A stretch of DNA of 64,000 nucleotides from Lichenicoccus sp965276875 (GTDB lineage Bacteria; Pseudomonadota; Alphaproteobacteria; Acetobacterales; Acetobacteraceae), in contig NZ_OZ255701.1 of assembly GCF_965276875.1 (NCBI RefSeq), positions 930,001 to 994,000 of the forward strand, in the 5' to 3' direction. Under the pieces are notes generated by a model. The model worked only from the letters and a program-made list of their open reading frames with translations. It did not search any database and had not been told where the DNA came from. Both the position numbers and the translations under genes were made by a program. Of the stretch, positions 18,396-25,961 are shown piece after piece (the first letter of the stretch is position 1; every line of letters begins with the position of its first letter).

Positions 18396-18404
18396 TGTTT
18401 CATG

Positions 18405-18433
18405 TTGCCTGGCTCTGCCAGACTAGATATACA
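18405..18433 (+). promoter_or_regulatory. Candidate sigma-70 promoter of vapBC
   Basis: TTGCCT (18405-18410) and TATACA (18428-18433) are separated by exactly 17 bases, 29 bases ahead of the antitoxin ATG. The -10 element is the left arm of the operator palindrome, as expected for autorepression. Seen directly in sequence; promoter activity is inferred. Confidence 0.6.
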
Positions 18434-18444
18434 ACGTGTATATC
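18426..18444. promoter_or_regulatory. VapB operator palindrome
   Basis: GATATACA-ACG-TGTATATC is a perfect 8-bp inverted repeat with a 3-base centre, 17 bases upstream of the antitoxin start and overlapping the -10 element. VapBC complexes typically bind such short palindromes to repress their own operon. Confidence 0.75.
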
Positions 18445-18461
18445 CAAAACAGAGGGCTCTC

Positions 18462-18683
18462 ATGGTCCTGACCAACCTGTTCCTGTCCAACCGGTCGCAA
18501 GCGGTTCGCCTGCCCAAAGGGGTCGCCTTTTCCGGCGACGTGCGCGAGGTTGCGATCCTGCGCGATGGCGTCCGCCGGGTGATCGTGCCGGCGAACGCGA
18601 GCTGGGATGACTTTTTCGCAAGCCCCGGGGTCGATCTCGGACCACGCAATCAGCCGGATATGCAGGTGCGCGACAGCTTCTGA
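18462..18683 (+). CDS. vapB: VapB-type antitoxin
   Basis: A 73-residue antitoxin. The N-terminal AbrB/MazE-like DNA-binding fold is visible in TNLFLSNRSQAVRLPKGVAF followed by VREVAILRDGVRRVIVP; the C-terminal stretch (SWDDFFASPGVDLGPRNQPD) is the part that usually blocks the toxin active site. ATG at 18462 follows AGAGGG; the longer in-frame upstream reading would begin inside the operator and is rejected. TGATG overlap with vapC links the pair. Confidence 0.92.
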   Translation: MVLTNLFLSNRSQAVRLPKGVAFSGDVREVAILRDGVRRVIVPANASWDDFFASPGVDLGPRNQPDMQVRDSF

Positions 18684-19093
18684 TGCTGCGCTACCTGCTG
18701 GACACCAATCTTTGCATAAGACTGCTCCGTGACCGGCCGCCCGGTCTGCGGCCACGGTTCAACGCCGAGGCCGCGACACTCTGCACCTCGGACGTGGTGC
18801 TCTACGAATTGCTCTATGGCGCGGAACGCTCGGCGCGACCTGCCGAGACGCGCCACGAGGTGGAACGCTTTGCCGCACGCCTGACGGTCCTGCCGTTCGA
18901 TGACGACGCGGCGGCGCATACGGCGGAGATACGCGCGACGCTGGAACGCAGAGGTGCGGTGATCGGCCCCTATGACCTGATGATCGCGGGGTCCGCGCGC
19001 AGCCGGGGACTGGTCGTGATCACCGGAAACCTGGGCGAATTTCAGCGCGTCGACGGGCTTCGCTCTGAGGATTGGAGCCAGCCCGCGGCCTGA
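18683..19093 (+). CDS. vapC: VapC-type PIN-domain ribonuclease toxin
   Basis: A 136-residue PIN-domain toxin that cleaves RNA, often tRNA or rRNA. Acidic active-site residues are in place: D7 (LLDTNLCI), E42 (VVLYELLYGAE) and D98 (IGPYDLMIAGSA), with the C-terminal TGNLGEFQRV where most relatives have TNNxxEF. It looks intact. Its last 52 bases overlap, tail to tail, the end of the antiporter gene on the other strand. Confidence 0.92.
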   Translation: MLRYLLDTNLCIRLLRDRPPGLRPRFNAEAATLCTSDVVLYELLYGAERSARPAETRHEVERFAARLTVLPFDDDAAAHTAEIRATLERRGAVIGPYDLMIAGSARSRGLVVITGNLGEFQRVDGLRSEDWSQPAA

Positions 19094-21606
19094 TTCGGCG
19101 CCGGAGGGGCCAGCAGCAGCGTCGGCGGTGCGGCACCAATTCGGGCGCGGATGATGGCGTCGATATTGTCGCGCACGACCGGGTGCTCCTCGACCAGACG
19201 CAGGAACGCCTGGGCGCCGATCACCAGCAGGTGGCAGAAATGCCGGGCCCGCATGGTGGCCGGCATCCGGCGCTGTGCGAGCAGCTCTTCGGCGCCGACG
19301 GCATCGCCCTGCACGTAGCGGATATCCTGCCCGGCGACGTGCGCCTCGAGCAGGCCGGCGCTGATGAAATACACCTGCGACACACGCGCGCCGCGCCGAT
19401 AGAGGATTTCGGTGGGTGCGATGAAGCGGATCGACAGCAGCATCGCGAGGTCGTGCAGGGCGGCGTCCGGCACGCCACGCAGCACCGGCATGGCGGCGAT
19501 CCGGCTCTCTATGCCGCTCTTGAGGTTGAACTTCAGCTGGTGGTCCAGGCGACGGCGGCGCTGCTCGACGTCGCGGTGCAGGGCGCGGTGCAGCTCCTCG
19601 CTGATCAGCGACTCTCCCAGCAGCTTGTCGTGCTCCTCGCCCTCGAGCCGCAGCGAGACCTGGCGCAGCACACGCGTCTCCAGGGCCTCGACATAGCCGT
19701 GATAATGCAGCCGCATGGTCTCGATGGCGTCCTCGAGCAGTCCGCGACGGCGCTCGAGCACGTCCGAGACAATGTCGGCGATCCGCGGCCCGAGCGTCGG
19801 CTCGATCCGCCGGTGCATGAAGCGGGTGAGTGCGAGCGACACCAGGTGCTGGATCAGCAGCCGCTCGAAGCGCTCCATCATGGAATACATCAGCGGCGCA
19901 TCGAGATGGAACCTGCGATGCACCCATTGCGCCAGGCGAAACCCGGCGGACGGGCGTAGCTGCCTGCGCACCGCGCGCACATAGCCGAAGCGCCCCTCCA
20001 GCCTGGCGCCATCGATCATCGCGTCCGCGGCGCGCAGCAACGTCTCCATGACCCCGCGCGAGATGCCGCGTATGCGAAACAGGTCGAGCAGGATCGAGCG
20101 CTCCTGGTTGGCGATGGTGATCAGCGCCAGCGTCACGCGCTGCCGGTCGCCCAGCGCGGTATCGAAGCTGTTGGCCTCGCGCTCGTGCGCGATCCGCCGC
20201 TCCAGACGCTCCAGCACGGGCCGGCTGGCACGCGCGGAGAAGCCGAACTCCCCGGCCAGCCTGCGTACGCGGTCGCGCACCTCACCAAGCCCGATGCCCA
20301 GCACCTGGTGGCGCAGCGCCTCGTCGATGGCAGGCAGCCGGTCAAGATGCAGGGCCACCACCAGCCAGCGCAGGGTGGTGCCGCTGACCAGCAGGCTGAT
20401 CAGCACGAACCCGGTCGCCATGACTCCGATGAAATGTCCGATCCGGGGCGCAATCGCAGGGTTCTCAGTGACCGCGAGGGCGAGGGCGAGGGTGATCGCG
20501 CCGCGCAGGCCACCCCAGACCATCGTCACCTTGAAACGCCCCGGCACCGACGGCGCCAGACGGGTCAGCGCCAGCAGCGGCAGCATGCCGAAGATCACCG
20601 CCGCCCGCGCCGCCAGCCCGGCCGCGACCGCAATCCCGATCAGCGCGCAGTCCCAGCGTGTCAGCCCGACCAGCAGCCTTGGCACCAGCATGGAAGCCAG
20701 AACGAACACCAGCGAGCCGGCCCAGAACACCAGCTGCTCCCACATCTCCTCAAGGAAGCGCCAGGTCTGCGGACGCAAGGTCGAGGGGCCATAGAGCGAG
20801 AACACCAGGCCGGCGGAGGCGGTCGCCACCACACCCGAGACGTGCAGAGCGTCGCCGCCGACGATCATCGCGATATAAGGCAAGGCGATGCTGAGCGTGA
20901 CCTCGCCGGCCGGGGTGCCGCCGAGGCCCGCGATCAGCCACAGGGTCAGCCGTCCGAGCACGGCGCCGAACAGCGTGGCCCCCAGCAGGCTGGCTGCGAA
21001 GTCGAGACCGGCGGCACCGAGTTCGACCGGCCGGCCGCTGCTCACCGCCTCCAGCAGCACCGTGAAGATGGAAATCGCGGCGGCATCGTTGAGCAGCGCC
21101 TCGCCCTCCACCAGTCGGGTGAGACGACTCGCCGCACCAATTTCGCGAAAGATCGAGGCCACCGCCGAGGGGTCGGTGGTAGCGACGATGGCGCCGAGCA
21201 GCAGGCAGACCTGCAGGCTCATCCCCGCCAGCGGGTACAGGGCCAGGCCGATCGTCGCCGTGCTGACCACCACCGCGACGATGGCGAGCAGCAGCACGGT
21301 GGCGAGCTCGTGGCGCAGCCGGCGCACGTCGATTGCCAGCGCCCCCTGAAACACCAGGATCGGCAGGAAGATCAGCAGGAACGCCTGGCCGCTGACCGGA
21401 AAATTCAGCACCGTGCGGGCGGCGCCGTTGAAGCTGTCGGTCAGGGTGGTGCGCAGCAGGAAGTCCGCCGCACCGCCGATCAGGATGCCGGCCAGCGCCA
21501 GCAGCACCGTCTCGGGCAGATGCAACCGTTGCGCCAACGGTTGGGTGGCGCTGACCACGACCAACAGCACCGCAATCGCAAGCAACACCGCGGGCAGTCC
21601 GGCCAT
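19042..21606 (-). CDS. CPA1-family Na+/H+ antiporter with C-terminal cyclic-nucleotide-binding-like domain
   Basis: An 854-residue membrane antiporter. About 12 membrane helices fill residues 1 to 430, including the ATTDPSAVASI and EGEALLNDAAAI ion-site motifs and the VWGGLRGAITLALAL helix typical of NhaP/SOS1 proteins. A long cytoplasmic region follows, ending in a cyclic-nucleotide-binding-like fold (about residues 715 to 825, LLSIRFIAPTEILYRRGARV and YVQGDAVGAEEL). That layout is like plant SOS1 and bacterial NhaP-type proteins with regulatory tails. ATG at 21606 (MAGLPAVLL) is preferred over a TTG nine bases upstream. The last codons overlap vapC antisense. Confidence 0.9.
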   Translation of the reverse strand: MAGLPAVLLAIAVLLVVVSATQPLAQRLHLPETVLLALAGILIGGAADFLLRTTLTDSFNGAARTVLNFPVSGQAFLLIFLPILVFQGALAIDVRRLRHELATVLLLAIVAVVVSTATIGLALYPLAGMSLQVCLLLGAIVATTDPSAVASIFREIGAASRLTRLVEGEALLNDAAAISIFTVLLEAVSSGRPVELGAAGLDFAASLLGATLFGAVLGRLTLWLIAGLGGTPAGEVTLSIALPYIAMIVGGDALHVSGVVATASAGLVFSLYGPSTLRPQTWRFLEEMWEQLVFWAGSLVFVLASMLVPRLLVGLTRWDCALIGIAVAAGLAARAAVIFGMLPLLALTRLAPSVPGRFKVTMVWGGLRGAITLALALAVTENPAIAPRIGHFIGVMATGFVLISLLVSGTTLRWLVVALHLDRLPAIDEALRHQVLGIGLGEVRDRVRRLAGEFGFSARASRPVLERLERRIAHEREANSFDTALGDRQRVTLALITIANQERSILLDLFRIRGISRGVMETLLRAADAMIDGARLEGRFGYVRAVRRQLRPSAGFRLAQWVHRRFHLDAPLMYSMMERFERLLIQHLVSLALTRFMHRRIEPTLGPRIADIVSDVLERRRGLLEDAIETMRLHYHGYVEALETRVLRQVSLRLEGEEHDKLLGESLISEELHRALHRDVEQRRRRLDHQLKFNLKSGIESRIAAMPVLRGVPDAALHDLAMLLSIRFIAPTEILYRRGARVSQVYFISAGLLEAHVAGQDIRYVQGDAVGAEELLAQRRMPATMRARHFCHLLVIGAQAFLRLVEEHPVVRDNIDAIIRARIGAAPPTLLLAPPAPNQAAGWLQSSERSPSTR

Positions 21607-21694
21607 TATCCGCAATCCCTGGTCGTGTCGGCCGGAACCCAGCCTACGGCGATGGAATGCAGATAGCAGACATGCCTCGTTCGGCTGGCATCAT

Positions 21695-21751
21695 CTAGTG
21701 TCGTGATCCTGAAATTCGTAGAAACGAATTTCAGGATCAGGTCGACACTAG
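21695..21751. repeat. Long hairpin repeat 1 (MITE- or IS-end-like)
   Basis: CTAGTGTCG (21695-21703) plus TGATCCTGAAATTCGT (21704-21719) pair perfectly with ACGAATTTCAGGATCA (21724-21739) and CGACACTAG (21743-21751), with an AGAA loop and a 3-base bulge. A 25-bp stem is far longer than a normal terminator. It lies between the start of the antiporter and the end of the epimerase. Confidence 0.75.
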
Positions 21752-21765
21752 CTCTTTGATTTTGC

Positions 21766-21825
21766 AGTGTGCCGACTGTTCAGAAGGGCGCCGACGAAGT
21801 CGGCGGACTTCTGAACCGGCACACT
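21766..21825. repeat. Long hairpin repeat 2, abutting the epimerase stop
   Basis: Three nested arms: AGTGTGCCG (21766-21774) with CGGCACACT (21817-21825); TTCAGAAG (21779-21786) with CTTCTGAA (21808-21815); GCCGAC (21790-21795) with GTCGGC (21799-21804) around GAA. The outer right arm includes part of the epimerase stop codon, so it may act as a terminator for that gene, but its size suggests a mobile repeat. Confidence 0.7.
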
Positions 21826-22858
21826 ACGCAGGTTTGACGATGCCCTGGGCGAGCAGGCTGTTTGCCGTATCGATGATCGCCGCGTCGTTGCGCCGCGGCG
21901 TCCACCCCAGTTGTCGCGCCTTGTCGGCGGAGACCGGCCGCTGCTTGCCCAACTCGAACAACCGGCCGCGCAGCACCGGATCGGCCACCGCCGACAGGCG
22001 CACGAGCCAGTTCGGCAAGCGACGGCGTGGCACCTTGGCCGCCACCTCGGGCACGTTCTCGCGTAGCACGCGCGCGATGTCCTCCATCCAGGTGAAGGGT
22101 CCGGCTCCGATGAGGCGCTGGTTGGCGGCCTGCGGCACACGCAGGGCGCGGACATGCAGGTCGGCGATGTCGCGCACATCGACCAGGGGCCAGCCGAAAC
22201 GCGGCAGGCCGGGAAGCGAGCCGTCGATCAGCCGTTTGACAATGTCGATCGAGGCGGAGAAGTCGGGGCTCAGCACTGGGCCGAGCACCGCGCCGGGGCA
22301 GATCGTCACCAGTTCCAGCGCACCACCCTCGCGCGCGTGCCAGTCCCAGGCTGCGCGCTCGGCAATCATCTTTGACCGCTCATAGGCGGAGCTGTCGGCG
22401 CGCGCGCCAGGGTCTGACCAGTCCGCTTCGGTGAACGGCCACGATCGGCCGCCGCTGCCGTAGGCCACGGCTGCCGTCGACGAGGTCATCACTGCCCGTC
22501 GCACACCGGCGTCGCGGGCCGCCTGGAGAACCCGCAGCGCGCCGTCGCGCGCGGGCCGTACCAGATCGTCGTCGTTCCTCGGACTGCGCGACGGGATGGG
22601 TGAGGCCGTGTGCAGCACGCCTGTGCAACCGGAGCAGGCTTCGTGCCAGCCGGCCTCGGCGTGCAGGTCGGCAATCACCACCTCCAGCCTGTCGTCGGCC
22701 CGAACGAGCTTGCCGACTGACGCGCGCAGCGCCGTCTCGCGCGCCCGGTCGCGGACCGTCGTGCGCACAGGCGTGCCTTCGCCAAGCAGCTGGGCGATAC
22801 AGAAGCTGGCGATGTATCCCGAGCCACCCGTCACCAGCACATGTTCAGGTTCGACCAT
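21824..22858 (-). CDS. NAD-dependent epimerase/dihydroflavonol-reductase-like SDR
   Basis: A 344-residue extended short-chain dehydrogenase. N-terminal nucleotide motif VLVTGGSGYIASFC, then VLHTASP, the catalytic serine region MTSSTAAVAYG, and the YxxxK pair as YERSKMIAE. It resembles bacterial dihydroflavonol-4-reductase/aldehyde-reductase-like enzymes acting on carbonyl compounds with NADPH. ATG at 22858. Divergent from the TetR regulator gene with only 47 bases between starts, so the regulator probably controls it. Confidence 0.87.
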   Translation of the reverse strand: MVEPEHVLVTGGSGYIASFCIAQLLGEGTPVRTTVRDRARETALRASVGKLVRADDRLEVVIADLHAEAGWHEACSGCTGVLHTASPIPSRSPRNDDDLVRPARDGALRVLQAARDAGVRRAVMTSSTAAVAYGSGGRSWPFTEADWSDPGARADSSAYERSKMIAERAAWDWHAREGGALELVTICPGAVLGPVLSPDFSASIDIVKRLIDGSLPGLPRFGWPLVDVRDIADLHVRALRVPQAANQRLIGAGPFTWMEDIARVLRENVPEVAAKVPRRRLPNWLVRLSAVADPVLRGRLFELGKQRPVSADKARQLGWTPRRNDAAIIDTANSLLAQGIVKPA

Positions 22859-22905
22859 GACAACCTCCTTGCCTCTTCCGACATTATGGACATATTGGAC
22901 GCTTT

Positions 22906-23487
22906 GTGTCTAGTACGTCAGACCCTGGACTCAGGCGTGCCTTCGCCGCGGCGCTGACGCTGTTCGGTCGCCACGGCTTTCAGCGCACGAGCATGGCCGA
23001 TATCGCGCGCGAGGCTGGGATCGCCCGGGCAACCCTATACCTTCGCTTTCCCGACAAGCGCGCCTTGTTCGAAGCCTTGGCTGCATCGCTGGTCGATGAG
23101 GCGCTGGCCCGGGCGGAAGCCGCCTGGCTTGACGATGCATCGCTGTCGGAAAACATTGCCGCGACCCTGCTCGCCAAGGATCTCGGCTTCTTTCACATGC
23201 TTCATGCGACCCCGCACGGCGCGGAGTTGCTGAACCTCGAGGCGGAGTTGACGGCCGCCCACGTCGCCCGGCTCGATACGGGCTTCGCGGCCCTGCTTGC
23301 CGAACGCGGTCGCCAGGCGGCGGAGGCGGGCGCGGACCTGACCGCCTTCGGCGGCGCCGCCGGCTTTGCCGCATTCCTGGCAACCGCCGGCTCAAGCCTT
23401 AAGCACGAGGCGCGCACCGAGGAGGCATTCCGACTGGTCGTGCATCGCCTGGCACGCGTGTCGGCGTGCGCGGCGGGGCGGGACTGA
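22906..23487 (+). CDS. TetR-family transcriptional regulator
   Basis: A 193-residue TetR repressor. The N-terminal helix-turn-helix reads ALTLFGRHGFQRTSMADIAR, EAGIARATLYLRFPDKRALF; the rest is the helical ligand-binding domain. The start is the GTG at 22906 since no ATG precedes the HTH. It is divergent from the epimerase gene; the short shared region holds repeated TGGAC/ATATTGGAC words that may be its operator. A reductase-TetR pair of this kind usually responds to a toxic carbonyl, but the ligand is unknown. Confidence 0.88.
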   Translation: MSSTSDPGLRRAFAAALTLFGRHGFQRTSMADIAREAGIARATLYLRFPDKRALFEALAASLVDEALARAEAAWLDDASLSENIAATLLAKDLGFFHMLHATPHGAELLNLEAELTAAHVARLDTGFAALLAERGRQAAEAGADLTAFGGAAGFAAFLATAGSSLKHEARTEEAFRLVVHRLARVSACAAGRD

Positions 23488-23564
23488 ACTCCGGGTGTGG
23501 TCTTGGAGGCGATGTCGGATTGCGTGGCAGTCGGGTTATGATCGCGGCCTTTCGGGAGTTGCCC

Positions 23565-24818
23565 ATGCGAGGATTCTTGCAACGCGCGATCGCGCCGCTC
23601 GCGTTTGCAGCAGTGCTTCTGGGCGCGCGGGCCGAAGCGCAGGCGCCCTCGGCCGGGCTCGTCGCGCGCGGCCGTTATGTCGCCATCGCGTCCGACTGCA
23701 TGCCCTGTCACACGGCGGTCGGCGGCAAGCCGTATGCAGGCGGCCTGATCCTGAACACCGCGTTCGGACGGCTGGCGACCCCGAACATCACGCCCGACAA
23801 GGCGACCGGGATCGGCACCTGGACGGAGGCGCAGTTCTACCGCGCGATGCACAAGGGCGTCGGCCCGGGGCACCGGCTCATCTTCCCGGTGATGCCGTTC
23901 CCCTCTTATACACGGCTGCCGCGCACCGACGTCGATGCCCTGCGCGCCTATCTGATGTCACGGCCAGCGGTGCATGCCCCGCGCCTGCCGGTCACGTTGA
24001 ATTTCCCGTTCAACATCCGCCTCATGCTGCGCGGCTGGCGCCTGCTGTATTTCCGTCCCCGTGACTTCAGGGATGATCCGTCGCAATCCGCCCAGTGGAA
24101 CCGCGGCGCCTATCTTGTCGAGGGGCCCGGCCATTGCGGCGAGTGCCATTCGCCGCGCAACGCGCTCGGCGGCATGGTCGCGGGTCGCAGCCTCGCCGGC
24201 GGCATGGTCGATGGCTTCCTCGCGTCCAACATCTCGTCCGACCCGCGCTGGGGCATCGGCGGCTGGAGCCAGGACGCGCTGGTCGACTTCCTGAGCCATG
24301 GCTCCAATGCGCGGGGCGTGGTGTTCGGGCCGATGACCGACGTGGTTCATGCAAGCCTGGGCAAGCTCACCGCGGGCGACGTCAAAGCCATCGCCTTCTA
24401 CCTCAAGCACACGCCGCCACGGCCGAACCTGCCGACCGATGTGCTTGCGGCCAAGGCGGCGCAGGCCTCGGTCGCGTCCGGACGGGTGCTGTATGCGAGC
24501 AACTGCGCACCGTGCCACCAGGCCGACGGTGCCGGGGTCACGGGCGCAATCCCCAATCTTGCCGGCAACGACGCGCTCCGCGCCGATGATCCGGCCGACG
24601 CGGTGATGCCGATGCTCGCGGGCCTGAAGGGTCAGGGCGACTACGGCGCGATGCCGCCTTTCGACGCGTTGAGCGACGCGAACATCGCCGACATTGCCAA
24701 CTACATCCGCGACGCCTGGAGCAACGCCGCCCCGGCGAACGCAACCCCGGCCTCGGTACACGCTTTGCGTGCCAGCGCCAGCATCAGTGCTGACGGAAGC
24801 ACAACAGCTGGCAGGTAG
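23565..24818 (+). CDS. Triheme cytochrome c (alcohol/gluconate dehydrogenase subunit type)
   Basis: A 417-residue secreted cytochrome with three c-type heme motifs: CMPCH near residue 45, CGECH near 190 and CAPCH near 315. The start MRGFLQRAIAPLAFAAVL at 23565 opens a Sec signal peptide; upstream in-frame starts exist (23538) but add non-signal residues. The pattern is that of membrane-bound alcohol or gluconate dehydrogenase cytochrome subunits, which pass electrons from a periplasmic dehydrogenase to ubiquinone. No dehydrogenase partner is adjacent, so it serves an enzyme encoded elsewhere. Confidence 0.9.
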   Translation: MRGFLQRAIAPLAFAAVLLGARAEAQAPSAGLVARGRYVAIASDCMPCHTAVGGKPYAGGLILNTAFGRLATPNITPDKATGIGTWTEAQFYRAMHKGVGPGHRLIFPVMPFPSYTRLPRTDVDALRAYLMSRPAVHAPRLPVTLNFPFNIRLMLRGWRLLYFRPRDFRDDPSQSAQWNRGAYLVEGPGHCGECHSPRNALGGMVAGRSLAGGMVDGFLASNISSDPRWGIGGWSQDALVDFLSHGSNARGVVFGPMTDVVHASLGKLTAGDVKAIAFYLKHTPPRPNLPTDVLAAKAAQASVASGRVLYASNCAPCHQADGAGVTGAIPNLAGNDALRADDPADAVMPMLAGLKGQGDYGAMPPFDALSDANIADIANYIRDAWSNAAPANATPASVHALRASASISADGSTTAGR

Positions 24819-24904
24819 TGCTGCGCACCAGCCCAGCGCCAGGACCGCGTGCTAAACTCATTTGATCGCCGGGACCGATCCGCGCGTGAGAGAGCCATGT
24901 TGCG

Positions 24905-25906
24905 ATGAAATATAAATACGGCAGTTTCCTTGCAACCGTTCTGATCCTCTTCCTTGTCGCTCTGATCGGCCCTTATTTTGCCATCCGGTCGCACGCTCTT
25001 TACTGCACCCACACGCGGGTGTTTTGGAACCCGATGGACTGCGTGAAGTTTGGGCTGCACGGCAAGGCGGCGGACATCGTGTTCGTCGGCGATTCCTCCC
25101 TGGTCTTTGGGGTGCGTCCGAACCTGATCCAGGACGGGTTGCGGATGAGCGCGCTCAACCTGGGACAGCCGGCGGGCGCGATGATCTTCTTTCCCGGCAT
25201 GCTCCTCGACCATTACCTCGCGCATAATGCGCGGCCGCGGCTGATAGTGCTGTATGTCGGCCCCTGGACGCTGGTGCAGGATCAGAAGGGCATCTCGCAC
25301 CTTTGGGACGACGGTGCGCGCGTCGCAATCCGCCACGGCAGTGCTGCCCAGCTTGCGGACGTGTTTGCCCCGGACCCGCGGCGGCTGTTGCGGGTTCCGA
25401 TCCTGTTCCTCCAGCAAGGCCTGCAGCAGTTCAGCCTGTCCGAGGCATGGTGGCACGCCGCCTCGGCCGAACTCCGCGACGAGGGCGGCTGGTTCGCGAT
25501 CTGGCGGCCGGGACGACCGTTCTCCATCGAGCGACCGGGCGGCCCGCATCCAGTGCCACCGACCCTCGCCAGCGGCTGCGCGCTCGCGGCCAAGCCGGTG
25601 GGCCAACCCGACCGCGCGCAAATCCGACATTTCCGTGCGCGCTACCAGCGTGACGGCACCCGCGTCATCGTCTATGTCGCCCCGGTGCCGCGCTGCGACG
25701 CCAGCCACCCCGCGATCGTCGCCGCCTACACGGATGTCTCGGACAATCGGCCGCGCACCCTGCCGTCGGCCGACTTCATTGATGACGGCTGGCGTGTCCA
25801 CGTCACCCGGGAGGGCGCGCGCCAGGCAACCGCCCAGGTCATCGCTTTCCTGAAAACCACCCTCGTCGCCGCGTCGCCGGGACACGTTCGAGACGGTCAC
25901 TCCTAG
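24905..25906 (+). CDS. SGNH-like/AlgJ-type partner of an MBOAT acyltransferase
   Basis: A 333-residue protein with one N-terminal membrane anchor (about residues 6 to 28, GSFLATVLILFLVALIGPYF) and an extracytoplasmic domain. The SGNH-hydrolase block I is GDSSLVFG, and a C-terminal DGWRVHVT segment supplies the Asp-x-x-His type pair. Proteins of this kind transfer acyl groups to exported polysaccharide, working with an MBOAT that moves the acyl group across the membrane; exactly such a gene follows at 25962. The divergence from AlgJ/AlgX is large, so family assignment is moderate. Confidence 0.65.
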   Translation: MKYKYGSFLATVLILFLVALIGPYFAIRSHALYCTHTRVFWNPMDCVKFGLHGKAADIVFVGDSSLVFGVRPNLIQDGLRMSALNLGQPAGAMIFFPGMLLDHYLAHNARPRLIVLYVGPWTLVQDQKGISHLWDDGARVAIRHGSAAQLADVFAPDPRRLLRVPILFLQQGLQQFSLSEAWWHAASAELRDEGGWFAIWRPGRPFSIERPGGPHPVPPTLASGCALAAKPVGQPDRAQIRHFRARYQRDGTRVIVYVAPVPRCDASHPAIVAAYTDVSDNRPRTLPSADFIDDGWRVHVTREGARQATAQVIAFLKTTLVAASPGHVRDGHS

Positions 25907-25961
25907 GCATGGCCAGCTCGCGCAGGTTCAGCCGAGTTCGGGAAGCGCTTTAGCCCGGCCG

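Noticed and set aside
20185..21666. Long plus-strand open frame (493 codons) opposite the antiporter
   Set aside because: Extremely Gln/Arg/His rich with no motif; it is the mirror of a high-GC coding gene whose own frame matches a known family.
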